Source: Kangiellaceae bacterium
Lineage (GTDB): Bacteria > Pseudomonadota > Gammaproteobacteria > Enterobacterales > Kangiellaceae
Length of the DNA stretch: 55,158 bases
Reading direction: 5' to 3'
Assembly (NCBI GenBank): GCA_019090895.1
Contig: JAHRVB010000197.1
Coordinates: 1-55,158, forward strand
The notes under the pieces were generated by a model. That model ran no database searches, had not been told where the DNA came from, and worked only from the letters and a program-made list of their open reading frames with translations. The position numbers were made by a program, and so were the translations under genes. Positions 45,896 through 55,109 of the stretch are shown here, piece after piece (within the stretch, counting starts at the first letter, position 1; each line of letters begins with the position of its first letter).

Positions 45896-48877
45896 ATGAG
45901 TATTTTACCTACCAATTTTGTTTCTAACTGTATTCAACCAATACTTCTCATAATGTTTCTAACATTGGCCTCCGCTTGTGGAGGCAGTGGTGGAGGTGGA
46001 AGCGGTAGTGGAGGCGTAGGTGGAGGCGGTGGTAATACAGATTTTACACTTACCGTTCAAACAACTGGGTCTGGTATTGTTACTTCAAGTCCATCAGGTA
46101 TAAGTTGTGGGGCCGATTGTACTGAAGACTATGACAGCGCTAGTTCAGTGAATTTAACAGCTACCGCAGATAGTGGGCATTCATTTGTGGGTTGGGGAGG
46201 AGCATGTACAGGTACAGGTTCGTGTTCTATATCAATGAGTGCAGACCGATCGGTCACTGCGGAGTTCCAACAAATTAGTACTGAAGAATTTACGTTGACT
46301 GTGCAAACTTCAGGAGCAGGATCGGTTACTTCTAATCCCTCTGGCATCAATTGTGGTTCTGATTGTTCTGAGGATTTTCTTAGTACAATGACCGTCAACC
46401 TAACCGCCTCTGCCGATAATGGACATAGTTTTATTGGTTGGAGCGGTGCATGTTCGGGTACAGGGGCTTGCGCTGTATCGATGACATCAAGTCAATCAGT
46501 GAGTGCTGAATTTCAACCAAACAGTGGAGAAGAATTCACTTTAAGTGTTGAAACGACAGGATCTGGAACTGTCACCTCTAACCCGTCAGGAATCGACTGC
46601 GGTTCAGTTTGTAGTCAGTCATTTTCTGACACTACTTCCGTTATTCTAACTGCGACCGCTGAGAGTGGAAACAGTTTTGTAGGATGGGGAGGTGCATGCT
46701 CTGGAGTAGGTAATTGCACTGTACCTATGAGTTCTAATCAATCAGTTACTGCCGATTTTCAACAAAGTTCAGTGGAAGAATTTCAACTCCAAGTTCAAAT
46801 TCAAAATGCTTCCGGTGGCAAAGTCGTTTTCTCACCTACCAGTATAGAATGTTCGGATGACTGTTCTGCGTCTGTTCAAAGTAATACCAGTGTTCACTTA
46901 TTCGCGGAACCTGATCCAGGTTTTAAACTAGAAAGCTGGCAAGGCGAATGTACCGGTTCTGCAGCGTGTAGTTTCCTTATGAACGGAAATAAGACGCTCA
47001 CAGCTTCTTTCGTTGCACAGACACTTTCTATCGATGATATGGGAACTCACGAAATTGCTCATGGTGAAATGTTTAACTTTCAACCTGTTATCAATGGGAC
47101 CGCAACCATTTGCCGAAAAGATTTAGGGCACGATGACGTGTCAGTTGACTCAGAAACTGGTTTGATTACTTGGGATACAACTAGTTTAAATTTTGGTCGA
47201 GGGTTTCATATAAGAATTAAATGTAGTAATTTTGATGAGTCTGCGTATGCATCGTTAGTTATCCATGTAGACAAAAGTGGAACAAGCCGTTTAAGAGTTG
47301 CTGGCGAAGAGGGTGTTTCACCTTTTATTGGAGTCGCTGGTCAAGCAATGACGAGTGGAGATACCATCATCTTTCCCGATGGGAATTATCCCGTTTCAGT
47401 GAGTAGAGATGAGTCTTATGAAAACGCTTTTAAAGGGTCTGCGCCTACAGCTGGTTCCTCAGATCAATTTAGCACGATAATTTCTCTGTCACCTGGAGGC
47501 GCAGTAATTAACGGCGAAGCACAAAGCGGTATCCCTAAACAAAAAAATGCATTTCAGTTAGGTACCAATAGCTTTGTTGCTATTGTTGGATTTGTAGTTA
47601 AAAACGTACTTCGAGAATCAATGACTAATTTCGAAGGGGCGACCAACACAAATTTGCTAATTGATTTTGTCGGTGCAAAGGGCGCTGGAACTAATGGTGA
47701 GCCTTGCTCAAACTTTAGTGAGGCTGGAAGTGGTTGGTGCTCCAATGCGGGTATGAGAATCAATGGTGGTAATCCATTATTTCAAAGTAGCTATGACTGG
47801 GGACATAACCGATACGGTATAATGACCCGTAGCACCAACGGCTCTGTCACTCGGCGTTCATTTGTTCGTTTAGACGAGCATAAGGGGGATCAGCCCTACG
47901 GTGGTTTCAGTAACTACTGCGATACATTACACCTAAGTCAAGATAACACTGTTTTTGATTCGTTAGCGATTGCAGCACCGCATTATAAAAATTATGCCGG
48001 ACTTGAAGCCTATCCTGCGACCGGTTGTGAGAATGACCCCGCTACATTAGCGACTAATGGCACACTATCGGTTAATAATAAGTTGTCATTGAGTTTAATG
48101 GACGCAAAGGCCGGTCCGACGCATACTTGGGACAATGTAGTATCCTATGACTCGCAAGGAACCTGTACCCCTCAAACCAACCGATGTGGTTTATGGTTAC
48201 TTCAATCTGATAAATCAGTAGACGTATCTAACTCATTCTTTGGCTTAGCTCGCGCTTTCGATGGCGCAACTAGTCCAGGCCAAGCATTCGGTAGTAATGT
48301 TAACTTCGTTAGTAATGTTGCTCTTGATGATGTGGCGGGTGTCGGAAACAGTGGGGCTCGGCCTGGTTATCTACCTGAGAATCAATTATATTTTAATGGG
48401 CGTTCGGACACTTTTCACGGTGATCCAGGGTTCAATAGTGTCACTACTTCACGTAGATGGCCCATTCCTGGTGAAGATATTATCGCCAAAAATATGAGAG
48501 CATATCGCAACACTGAAGCTTTTAGAGTCGGAGGTGGAACAGTCGATATTGATGGTAATCGCGGAGCATCTATTGATGGTGAAACAATGTCCGAATATTT
48601 TTGGGGATATATTAACGACCTTGTTCCTCCTCTAGTCGTTAGAGTGAAGAACAAAGGTAGTGCTAAGAGAGTAGCATGGGAACATCTTTCCGGAACACGG
48701 AGAAACTTTGTAACTGGTTGGAAAGTGCTATGTACGTCGACAAGCAATAGCGTGCTTGCTACCCTAGCCAAGGAAACGTTGGTTTATAGCGATTCCAGCA
48801 GCTGTACCTCTTATGCTGTTCTGGCATCTTATGCCGGTGGTGATAGTGGCATTGCATACAATGAAGTAGCGAATTAA
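45896..48877 (+). CDS. Beta-helix lipoprotein with four InlB-type repeats, paralogue 3
   Basis: This predicted lipoprotein has 993 residues. The lipobox LASAC puts the lipidated Cys at residue 28, followed by a Gly/Ser linker that is almost pure glycine. Four Cys-rich InlB-type repeats follow (about residues 50-374); the fourth is diverged (VQIQNASGGKVVFSPTSIEC). The shared region runs to the end and is nearly identical to paralogue 2 over long stretches, such as YGGFSNYCDTLHLSQDNTVF. The matching DNA differs at many third codon positions, so the duplication is old and the protein is under strong constraint. It has its own transcript start, since a terminator precedes it. Confidence 0.82.
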   Translation: MSILPTNFVSNCIQPILLIMFLTLASACGGSGGGGSGSGGVGGGGGNTDFTLTVQTTGSGIVTSSPSGISCGADCTEDYDSASSVNLTATADSGHSFVGWGGACTGTGSCSISMSADRSVTAEFQQISTEEFTLTVQTSGAGSVTSNPSGINCGSDCSEDFLSTMTVNLTASADNGHSFIGWSGACSGTGACAVSMTSSQSVSAEFQPNSGEEFTLSVETTGSGTVTSNPSGIDCGSVCSQSFSDTTSVILTATAESGNSFVGWGGACSGVGNCTVPMSSNQSVTADFQQSSVEEFQLQVQIQNASGGKVVFSPTSIECSDDCSASVQSNTSVHLFAEPDPGFKLESWQGECTGSAACSFLMNGNKTLTASFVAQTLSIDDMGTHEIAHGEMFNFQPVINGTATICRKDLGHDDVSVDSETGLITWDTTSLNFGRGFHIRIKCSNFDESAYASLVIHVDKSGTSRLRVAGEEGVSPFIGVAGQAMTSGDTIIFPDGNYPVSVSRDESYENAFKGSAPTAGSSDQFSTIISLSPGGAVINGEAQSGIPKQKNAFQLGTNSFVAIVGFVVKNVLRESMTNFEGATNTNLLIDFVGAKGAGTNGEPCSNFSEAGSGWCSNAGMRINGGNPLFQSSYDWGHNRYGIMTRSTNGSVTRRSFVRLDEHKGDQPYGGFSNYCDTLHLSQDNTVFDSLAIAAPHYKNYAGLEAYPATGCENDPATLATNGTLSVNNKLSLSLMDAKAGPTHTWDNVVSYDSQGTCTPQTNRCGLWLLQSDKSVDVSNSFFGLARAFDGATSPGQAFGSNVNFVSNVALDDVAGVGNSGARPGYLPENQLYFNGRSDTFHGDPGFNSVTTSRRWPIPGEDIIAKNMRAYRNTEAFRVGGGTVDIDGNRGASIDGETMSEYFWGYINDLVPPLVVRVKNKGSAKRVAWEHLSGTRRNFVTGWKVLCTSTSNSVLATLAKETLVYSDSSSCTSYAVLASYAGGDSGIAYNEVAN
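46043..47017 (+). repeat. Four Cys-rich InlB-type repeats in paralogue 3
   Basis: Four tandem repeats follow the pattern FTLTVQTxGxGxVTSxPSGIxCGxDC, NLTATADxGHSFVGWGGAC and a closing C-x5-C. The first three are closely alike, suggesting recent expansion or homogenisation; the fourth resembles the last repeat of paralogue 2. Confidence 0.88.
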
Positions 48878-48950
48878 AATAATAAGACACAACTAGTCAG
48901 CGCGGTAGCGAGCAAATTGGATGCCGTGATTTTAAAGGGATGATAGCTTT

Positions 48951-50210
48951 GTGAAGAAGAAGTCTTTATTAGGTGTTTGGAGTTTATTGTTGATGTCTCT
49001 TACACCTTCAGATTCTAAGGTAGAAGAACGCGATCAAAATTATTCAGTCGCTGGGGAAATTTTTTCAAAAGTACTAGGTGAGAAAAGAAAATTTCGGATT
49101 TCCTTACCTAAGACTTATTATAACAACTACTACTACCCCCGCGATTACCCCGTGATATTTCTGCTCGATGGCGAAAAATATTTCACTTATGTTTCCAGCC
49201 TTCTTCATCAAATGAGCATAGGTATTCGTGGTAATTATCAGGTTCCCGAAGTAATCCTCATTTCCATAGAAAATAACCAGTCAAATTCCGATGGCAAGAG
49301 GAAGAAATTAGACATCTCGAAGGACAAATCAAAAAGTAGGAAGTACCAATTTAATCCAAATCGACTTAGAGATATGACACCAACTAACTCTTTAAAACGG
49401 ATTAACGGAAAAGATGCTCGACATTACAAAGTAAGTGGCGGAGGTGTAGACTTTCTAGAATTTATAGAGAGCGAACTCATCCCATATTTAGAATCTAACT
49501 TTAGAGCGTCAAAATACCGTTCGATCATCGGCCATTCACTTGGCGGTTTAGCGGTTATGAATGCGCTAACAACAAAAAACAGCACTTTTAGCTCTTATAT
49601 AATGCTTGATCCAAGCATATGGTGGGACGATTATTTTATAAAGAAAAAAATAGCTCAGGAAGATTCGTTGTCTGGTGATGTCTATATTGCTACTGCAAAG
49701 AACGAAAAACTTACCCGATTTAAAAAAGAACTCATTGAACTAAAAGATACTCTAACAAAAAACAATTCTTCATCGCTTCGGGTCGCCTATCAGTCCTTCC
49801 CAAATGAAGACCATGGCTCTCTTCCGCTTAGTGGAATCTATAATGGGCTTATTCACTGTTTTTCTGGATACAAGCTCGACGAGCCTTGGGTAAAATACTA
49901 TTCCGCTGAAGAAATTAAAATTCACTTTATTGAGTTTTCGACTAGGCATAATCAACAATTATTGCCACCAGAAGAATTCGTTAATAAACTTGGATATAGA
50001 GCGTATAACTGGAATAAAACCGAAGCGGTAAACCTGTTTAAGTTAAACGTTAATAATTATCCACTATCCGCTGATGCTCATGACAGCCTTGCCGAAGCTT
50101 ATAAAAAAACGAAGAATAAATCTCTTGCTCTAGAGCATTATAAAACTGCATTGCATCTAGATAAAACTAACATTAAGGCTAGAAATCAAATTAGGCTGTT
50201 ATCTCAATAG
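48951..50210 (+). CDS. Secreted esterase-D-like hydrolase with C-terminal TPR-like tail
   Basis: This 419-residue protein has a signal peptide-like start (KKKSLLGVWSLLLMSLTPS) and an alpha/beta-hydrolase of the putative esterase family related to Fes/IroE. YPVIFLLDGEKYF leads the core, and the nucleophile elbow is IGHSLGGL with Ser196. NEDHGSLP carries the likely catalytic His. The last 80 residues form TPR-like helices (SADAHDSLAEAYKKTKNKSLALEHYKTAL). The GTG start is preceded by AAAGGGA. The loop between residues 110 and 160 is unusually Lys/Ser-rich. The substrate is unknown; an ester on the polysaccharide or a siderophore is possible. Confidence 0.87.
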   Translation: MKKKSLLGVWSLLLMSLTPSDSKVEERDQNYSVAGEIFSKVLGEKRKFRISLPKTYYNNYYYPRDYPVIFLLDGEKYFTYVSSLLHQMSIGIRGNYQVPEVILISIENNQSNSDGKRKKLDISKDKSKSRKYQFNPNRLRDMTPTNSLKRINGKDARHYKVSGGGVDFLEFIESELIPYLESNFRASKYRSIIGHSLGGLAVMNALTTKNSTFSSYIMLDPSIWWDDYFIKKKIAQEDSLSGDVYIATAKNEKLTRFKKELIELKDTLTKNNSSSLRVAYQSFPNEDHGSLPLSGIYNGLIHCFSGYKLDEPWVKYYSAEEIKIHFIEFSTRHNQQLLPPEEFVNKLGYRAYNWNKTEAVNLFKLNVNNYPLSADAHDSLAEAYKKTKNKSLALEHYKTALHLDKTNIKARNQIRLLSQ

Positions 50211-50316
50211 AAGATCACCGGGATAGAATAATTACACACATTTCGTCTAGCGCACCTAATGATAAGAACGCTATTTTTGGCCGAATAAAAAACAACTGAA
50301 TCAAGAGGTTTCAATA

Positions 50317-51027
50317 GTGAATAAATCTGAAGTTATCAAACTGCTTAGAGATAACCAGAATGAACGGGGTATTGAGAATTGGCAAAAGATGGATAACAAT
50401 GCAGGACTTAAAAGCTTTGGGATTGGATTAACTCAACTCAGAAAATTAGCCAAGAAAGTAGGGCGTAATCATGAGCTAGCGCTGGAGCTCTGGCAAAGCG
50501 ATATTTATGATCTTAAAACGATTGCATTATTAATAGACGAACCCAAGAAAGTAACAAAGGAACAAGTAGAGAGCCAAGTCGAAGGTCTCGGAATAGGATT
50601 ATTGACTCATGTATTTAGTTCATGTGATGCGACACTGGCCAAAGCGCCCATTGCGTTTGATGTCGCTAATGAATGGATAGATAGCGATGATGACGTTCGG
50701 CGGAGGTGTGCTTACGGATTACTTTATGAGCTTTCAAAAAACAAACGAAATAAAGCGCTTACCGATGAATACTTCTTATCGCGTATAGAAGATATTAACG
50801 ACAGAATAGTTAATATGGACGAAACTCCAACATTACGTTGTTCTATGGGCGGAGCACTCATGGGAATTGGAAAAAGAAATAGGCAACTTAATAAACGAGC
50901 CGTTGAAGTTGCAAGGGCTGTGGGTCCTATAGATTTTAATGACGAAGGCGGAACTTGCGAACCTTTTGATGTTCTTAAGCATTTAACCAATGAAGCTTTA
51001 CAAAAAAGATTTGATAAGATGGTTTAG
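50317..51027 (+). CDS. AlkD-like DNA alkylation repair / HEAT-repeat protein
   Basis: This 236-residue all-helical protein is of the DNA alkylation repair (AlkD) family. The helical repeats GLKSFGIGLTQLRKLAKKVGRNHELALELWQSDIYDLKTIALLIDEP and DDVRRRCAYGLLYELSKN match the family. AlkD-type proteins are HEAT-repeat DNA glycosylases, but many relatives are untested. The C-terminal GGTCEPFDVLKHL is typical of this subgroup. AAGAGG lies 8 bases before the GTG start. It is monocistronic. Confidence 0.85.
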   Translation: MNKSEVIKLLRDNQNERGIENWQKMDNNAGLKSFGIGLTQLRKLAKKVGRNHELALELWQSDIYDLKTIALLIDEPKKVTKEQVESQVEGLGIGLLTHVFSSCDATLAKAPIAFDVANEWIDSDDDVRRRCAYGLLYELSKNKRNKALTDEYFLSRIEDINDRIVNMDETPTLRCSMGGALMGIGKRNRQLNKRAVEVARAVGPIDFNDEGGTCEPFDVLKHLTNEALQKRFDKMV

Positions 51028-51039
51028 CAAAGAATTTAA

Positions 51040-51069
51040 TACTACGGTAGCGAGAAAGCTACCGTAGTA
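51040..51069. terminator. Hairpin between convergent AlkD-like and TonB receptor genes
   Basis: TACTACGGTAGC at 51040-51051 pairs perfectly with GCTACCGTAGTA at 51058-51069 around GAGAAA. It lies 12 bases after one stop and 14 bases from the other, which suggests a bidirectional terminator. The minus-strand exit is moderately T-rich, while the plus-strand exit is not. Confidence 0.65.
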
Positions 51070-51082
51070 CCAGAGTTAATCT

Positions 51083-53539
51083 CTAAAACTCATAGGATAC
51101 CGTTAGACCATAGGTCTTAGGCTGATTTGGATAAGCATTAAAGCTACCACCTTGAATTGGCGGTGGGAATGAAGAGATAAAAAACTCAGCATCGTTTAGA
51201 TTACGAACCCAAAGTTGAAGTTGGATGTCGTTTGTGAACTGAAGTCCCGCACTAGCATTAAGCATATTAACTTGACGAGTTAGAGACTCCGGAACATTTT
51301 CTACAAGATGCACCTTACTTTCATAGATATAGTCTGTACGGATGAAACCATAAGTACCGTTATCCGTCTCGTAATTGTATGCAACGCCTGCAGTAATGCT
51401 CGTTTCGTGAATTCCCGCAGGTTTCTTTCCAGACAAGTCTTCGGCACCATTCACTCCTTGTGCACCTTCAAAAGAATCAAATACTGGATCCAGGAATACC
51501 CCCCCTAAACTCAAAGTCCATTCTTCTGTCGGGTTGTAAACAGCGTTAAATTCTACACCAGTCGCTGACTGCTGCCCTGCATTTGCTAGAACAAAACCAG
51601 TGCCGACAAAAACGCTCGATTGAAAATCTTCAATCGTCTGGTCAAAATAAGTTGCATTAAACGAACCTTTATCAAAAGTAGTTTTAATACCTAACTCATA
51701 AACCGTTGATTTTTCCGGTGCTGCGAAACGTGTTCCGTAAGTTTGATTAGGTTGTGCAATTCCTGCGTTGACGATTCCAGCTTGGTCCGATGGGAAAGGG
51801 CGCGTATCACGACTTAAGTTCCAAGAACTCGCTTTAAAACCAGTTGCAGCAGTGGCAAATACATTAAGGTCATCATTAATTTCATAAGCTAGTCGAGTCG
51901 ACCAAGTTAATTCGCTATCTGATGATTCATTATCTTCAGCTGAGTTAGGTAAATCTAAATTCGGTGGGACAAATTGAAATGATTGTAGCGTTGGAATGAG
52001 CGGTGCAAAATCTGGAATCAGTCCAAAGGGAACACCGAAAACAGTAGGAGCGGTTTCAAATTCGAACGAAGAGAGTATATCTTCATTGATTGGCTGTCTA
52101 ACGGTTACCTTCTTTTCATCTTTGGTATAACTTAAACCAAACGTTCCGGTTAAATCATCGGTAAAGCGATAGTCAAAGTTAGCGAACAATGAAAAAGCTT
52201 CGTCGGCCTGAGTAAACTCGGTATTAATGCGCTGATTAGCGCCAAAGAAATCACCAGGTTGTACATCCGTTAATACGTTTTCGATGGTTCCTAAGATACC
52301 GGGGAAATCACCGAGTAAAACATCAAAAAAGGGACGAATACCCGTGCCAAATGTTAGGTCGTCTCTTGATTCAACGTCTTCGTCAAAAATGAATGCACCG
52401 ACCATCCAATCAAATTTATTGGTACCCGTCGAAGTCAGTCTGAATTCTTGAGTAAACGTATCAATTTCAAGACCAGTCCCAAGGCGCAAAATATCCAGTG
52501 AGGTATAATCAACATCCGCTTCAGATGATGAATCGTTGCTACGTTGAGCAGTAATGGAGGTAAACGAGAATCCGTCGAAGTCAACGTCAACTTGCATCGA
52601 TACACCGCCATCTTCAACATTATTCTGTGGTGACATGTTTAGTGCTGATTCATAGGCAAAAGGATCGACGGTATCAAGTACGACACCGCCTAGAAATTGA
52701 ACTGCGCCAGTTGTCGGGCCATTTATAACGTCGGCAACCGTACAACATATTTCATCTATTTCACTTTGGTCGATAATCAAACGAACAGATACATCTTCGG
52801 ATGGCTCATACAGCGCTTGAGCACGAATATTCCATCGATCACGATTGTTCAGCTGCTTAATATCTGGCACTACGCTATCGGTAAACCCATCACGGGTATT
52901 GATCCCAGCGGACAAACTATAAGATAGATTTTCGGTAAGACCACCGGTGACATAGGCCTTGAATAATCTTTGGTTAAAGTTGCCAATACCCGCTTCAATT
53001 TTTCCTTGGAAAGTATCTGAAGGTTCTTCAGTTCTGACACTGATAACACCTGCTGAGGCATTCTTTCCAAACAGTGTACTTTGCGGACCGCTGAGAACTT
53101 CAATTTGCTGTAACCTGGGCAAATCGCCAATTTGGGATGCAGCACGTGAACGATAAACGCCATCAATAAATATACCGACTGAAGGTTCAATGCCATCATT
53201 GTTTGCTCCGTTACCAAATCCTCGAATTGAGAAAGATGCGTTAGTAGAACGTTGCAATCCTGATACTCGCAAAGTCGGAACATTGGTTTGTAAGTCCGCC
53301 ATGTCTAATATTTTGGCTTGTTCAATAGTTTCACTGCTAACAACTGTGACAGCGATGGGTGTTGCTTGGAGCGAGGTTTCTCTTTTTGAAGCGGTTATTG
53401 TGATTACTTTGGTATCTGATTCATCATTTTCTGCTTGGTCTTCTTGTGCAAAAACCAGTGAGCTAGACATTCCCAACGCGACTGCAAGTATGGAAGCGAT
53501 GGGGGAGAGTTTGAATTTGTTTGTATTGAGCCTTCTCAT
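51083..53539 (-). CDS. TonB-dependent receptor
   Basis: This outer-membrane active transporter has 818 residues. The signal peptide ends VFA-Q near residue 31, and a TonB-box-like KVITITASKRE lies at about 44-54. The plug domain has SFSIRGFGNGANNDGIEPSVGIFIDGVYRSR and LQQIEVLSGPQSTLFGKNASAGVISVRT. A 22-strand-type barrel ends YGLTVSYEF, with a terminal Phe as required for assembly. It resembles the receptors of Shewanella- and Sphingomonas-like bacteria for organic substrates. Two Cys (EICCTVAD) sit in an extracellular loop. The substrate is unknown; the neighbouring secreted hydrolases may act with it. Confidence 0.93.
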   Translation of the reverse strand: MRRLNTNKFKLSPIASILAVALGMSSSLVFAQEDQAENDESDTKVITITASKRETSLQATPIAVTVVSSETIEQAKILDMADLQTNVPTLRVSGLQRSTNASFSIRGFGNGANNDGIEPSVGIFIDGVYRSRAASQIGDLPRLQQIEVLSGPQSTLFGKNASAGVISVRTEEPSDTFQGKIEAGIGNFNQRLFKAYVTGGLTENLSYSLSAGINTRDGFTDSVVPDIKQLNNRDRWNIRAQALYEPSEDVSVRLIIDQSEIDEICCTVADVINGPTTGAVQFLGGVVLDTVDPFAYESALNMSPQNNVEDGGVSMQVDVDFDGFSFTSITAQRSNDSSSEADVDYTSLDILRLGTGLEIDTFTQEFRLTSTGTNKFDWMVGAFIFDEDVESRDDLTFGTGIRPFFDVLLGDFPGILGTIENVLTDVQPGDFFGANQRINTEFTQADEAFSLFANFDYRFTDDLTGTFGLSYTKDEKKVTVRQPINEDILSSFEFETAPTVFGVPFGLIPDFAPLIPTLQSFQFVPPNLDLPNSAEDNESSDSELTWSTRLAYEINDDLNVFATAATGFKASSWNLSRDTRPFPSDQAGIVNAGIAQPNQTYGTRFAAPEKSTVYELGIKTTFDKGSFNATYFDQTIEDFQSSVFVGTGFVLANAGQQSATGVEFNAVYNPTEEWTLSLGGVFLDPVFDSFEGAQGVNGAEDLSGKKPAGIHETSITAGVAYNYETDNGTYGFIRTDYIYESKVHLVENVPESLTRQVNMLNASAGLQFTNDIQLQLWVRNLNDAEFFISSFPPPIQGGSFNAYPNQPKTYGLTVSYEF

Positions 53540-53801
53540 AATATTTTGGTCCCATTATTGTTATAAATCATCCTACGAATTTACGTGATTTTATAAGCAA
53601 GTATAAAAAAGGTGGAACTCCTTTCTCCGAAGGTTTGGCACACCTAGATTTAACCGATAAAATCTCGAGCTTGTATGCTATTCCTGCTGCAAAACTTAGA
53701 CAAATGAATAATATTAATGACCATCTATTCATATTCTTAATAGTATGTTTGAAATAACTAAGTGATTTAATTTTAAACCTACCGCCTTAAAACAAATGAA
53801 A

Positions 53802-55109
53802 TTATTGTTTGTTGAGATATTCAAGCTTAAGCCCTTTAGCTGTTCTTGCTTGAAACCCCTTCCAATAGGTATGTTCGGGTTTTAATTCATTGTTTTTTGT
53901 AACTGCAAAAACTCCTTTTTGCGAATTCTCGACCAAATCTAAGTATGCGTTCATATTTTTATCGCCAAGGAGTTGTTGTCCGAAATAAGCAGTCACAAAA
54001 TGCTGGGTTATGTTATTCATACGCAAAGTATCCCAAACCGGATCAGAGTAATGTTCAAAAGAATTTACACTCGAGCCTTCTACTGGAACCAATGATTCAT
54101 CGGGCGCTGGGATTGGTGCAGCAGCATTATGATTTGCATTCATAAAGGTCAGTAAATAACGATCCGCGTTTACTGCGTGTTTGAAAATTGCTTGTGTTCC
54201 GTTTTTGTATCCTGAAACATCATCCTGACTTCCCGCGATAAAAAAGGTAGGAACTTTGATCCCTGATAGACCTGCAGCATCCCAAACTCCAACTTGCATA
54301 CCCCATGGTGCAATAGACACAATTGCCTTAAATCGACTATCTAGCATTGCTTTATGTTCGCTGCTGCCGGCAACCATTGGTGATAACGATCCGCCTGGTG
54401 CTCCTAGTGGAGATTGTGAGCTTGCTTTAGTTATTCCAGCTCCTGAAGTAATAACGGCTCCATAAGCGCCCATGGAATAACCAATTAAACCAGTGCGCGA
54501 AGTATCAACTTTCCCAAAAAGAAAATTGCTAGGAAGTTTGCTTAAACGATCAATTTCATCCAAAACAAATTTTTGGTCAAGAGGGCGATTAACCAACGTA
54601 CTTCCTATAGTTCCAAGATCATGATAGCGGCTATCTGTATGGTCAATGGCTACAGCGACGTATCCTTTGGATGCCAGATTCTCACCTAAATGACTCATTA
54701 AATATCGGTTACCGGGATAGCCATGGGAAATAATAACTAAAGGATAGGCTTTATTGGTAGCAACAGGCAATGCGTCTCGAACGGCTTGTCCATGGAGGGT
54801 TATTTTTGTCTTGCCATCACGTAAAAGAACATCCTCATACTTTCCTCCGTGCTTGATACCATCTGACGGATACCACACCTCAACGGTCAATGGTCGGTCG
54901 TATTTTGGACGTGACTTATCGTCTACCACTTTTAATATATCGACCTGGTTTTTATTGAGCAATTGAAGCGTACGAACGCCGATTGCGAGAGGTCCCGGTG
55001 CGGCTAGTTCAGGTGCATCTGGTCGTAGGCCATCAATACGATTGCCCGATGCATTGGCATATATACTAAACAATAAACCTATGAGCAAAACAAACTTCTT
55101 TGTTTTCAT
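53802..55109 (-). CDS. Secreted alpha/beta-hydrolase (PAF-acetylhydrolase/dienelactone-hydrolase-like)
   Basis: This predicted exported hydrolase has 435 residues. The signal peptide is MKTKKFVLLIGLLFSIYANA. The core has YPLVIISHGYPGNRYLMSHLGENLASKGYVAVAIDHTDS, and the nucleophile elbow is LIGYSMGAYGA with Ser212. FFIAGSQDDVSGY carries the likely catalytic Asp and MNANHNAA the His. The N-terminal LAIGVRTLQL and VEVWYPSD are typical of PAF-acetylhydrolase-like proteins. It lies 262 bases upstream, in reading direction, of the TonB receptor gene on the same strand. The substrate is unknown. Confidence 0.88.
   Translation of the reverse strand: MKTKKFVLLIGLLFSIYANASGNRIDGLRPDAPELAAPGPLAIGVRTLQLLNKNQVDILKVVDDKSRPKYDRPLTVEVWYPSDGIKHGGKYEDVLLRDGKTKITLHGQAVRDALPVATNKAYPLVIISHGYPGNRYLMSHLGENLASKGYVAVAIDHTDSRYHDLGTIGSTLVNRPLDQKFVLDEIDRLSKLPSNFLFGKVDTSRTGLIGYSMGAYGAVITSGAGITKASSQSPLGAPGGSLSPMVAGSSEHKAMLDSRFKAIVSIAPWGMQVGVWDAAGLSGIKVPTFFIAGSQDDVSGYKNGTQAIFKHAVNADRYLLTFMNANHNAAAPIPAPDESLVPVEGSSVNSFEHYSDPVWDTLRMNNITQHFVTAYFGQQLLGDKNMNAYLDLVENSQKGVFAVTKNNELKPEHTYWKGFQARTAKGLKLEYLNKQ

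Noticed and set aside
46043..47017. DNA tandem repeat or minisatellite
   Set aside because: The repeats are clear in protein, but the DNA copies differ at many positions, so they are domain repeats rather than a simple DNA repeat.
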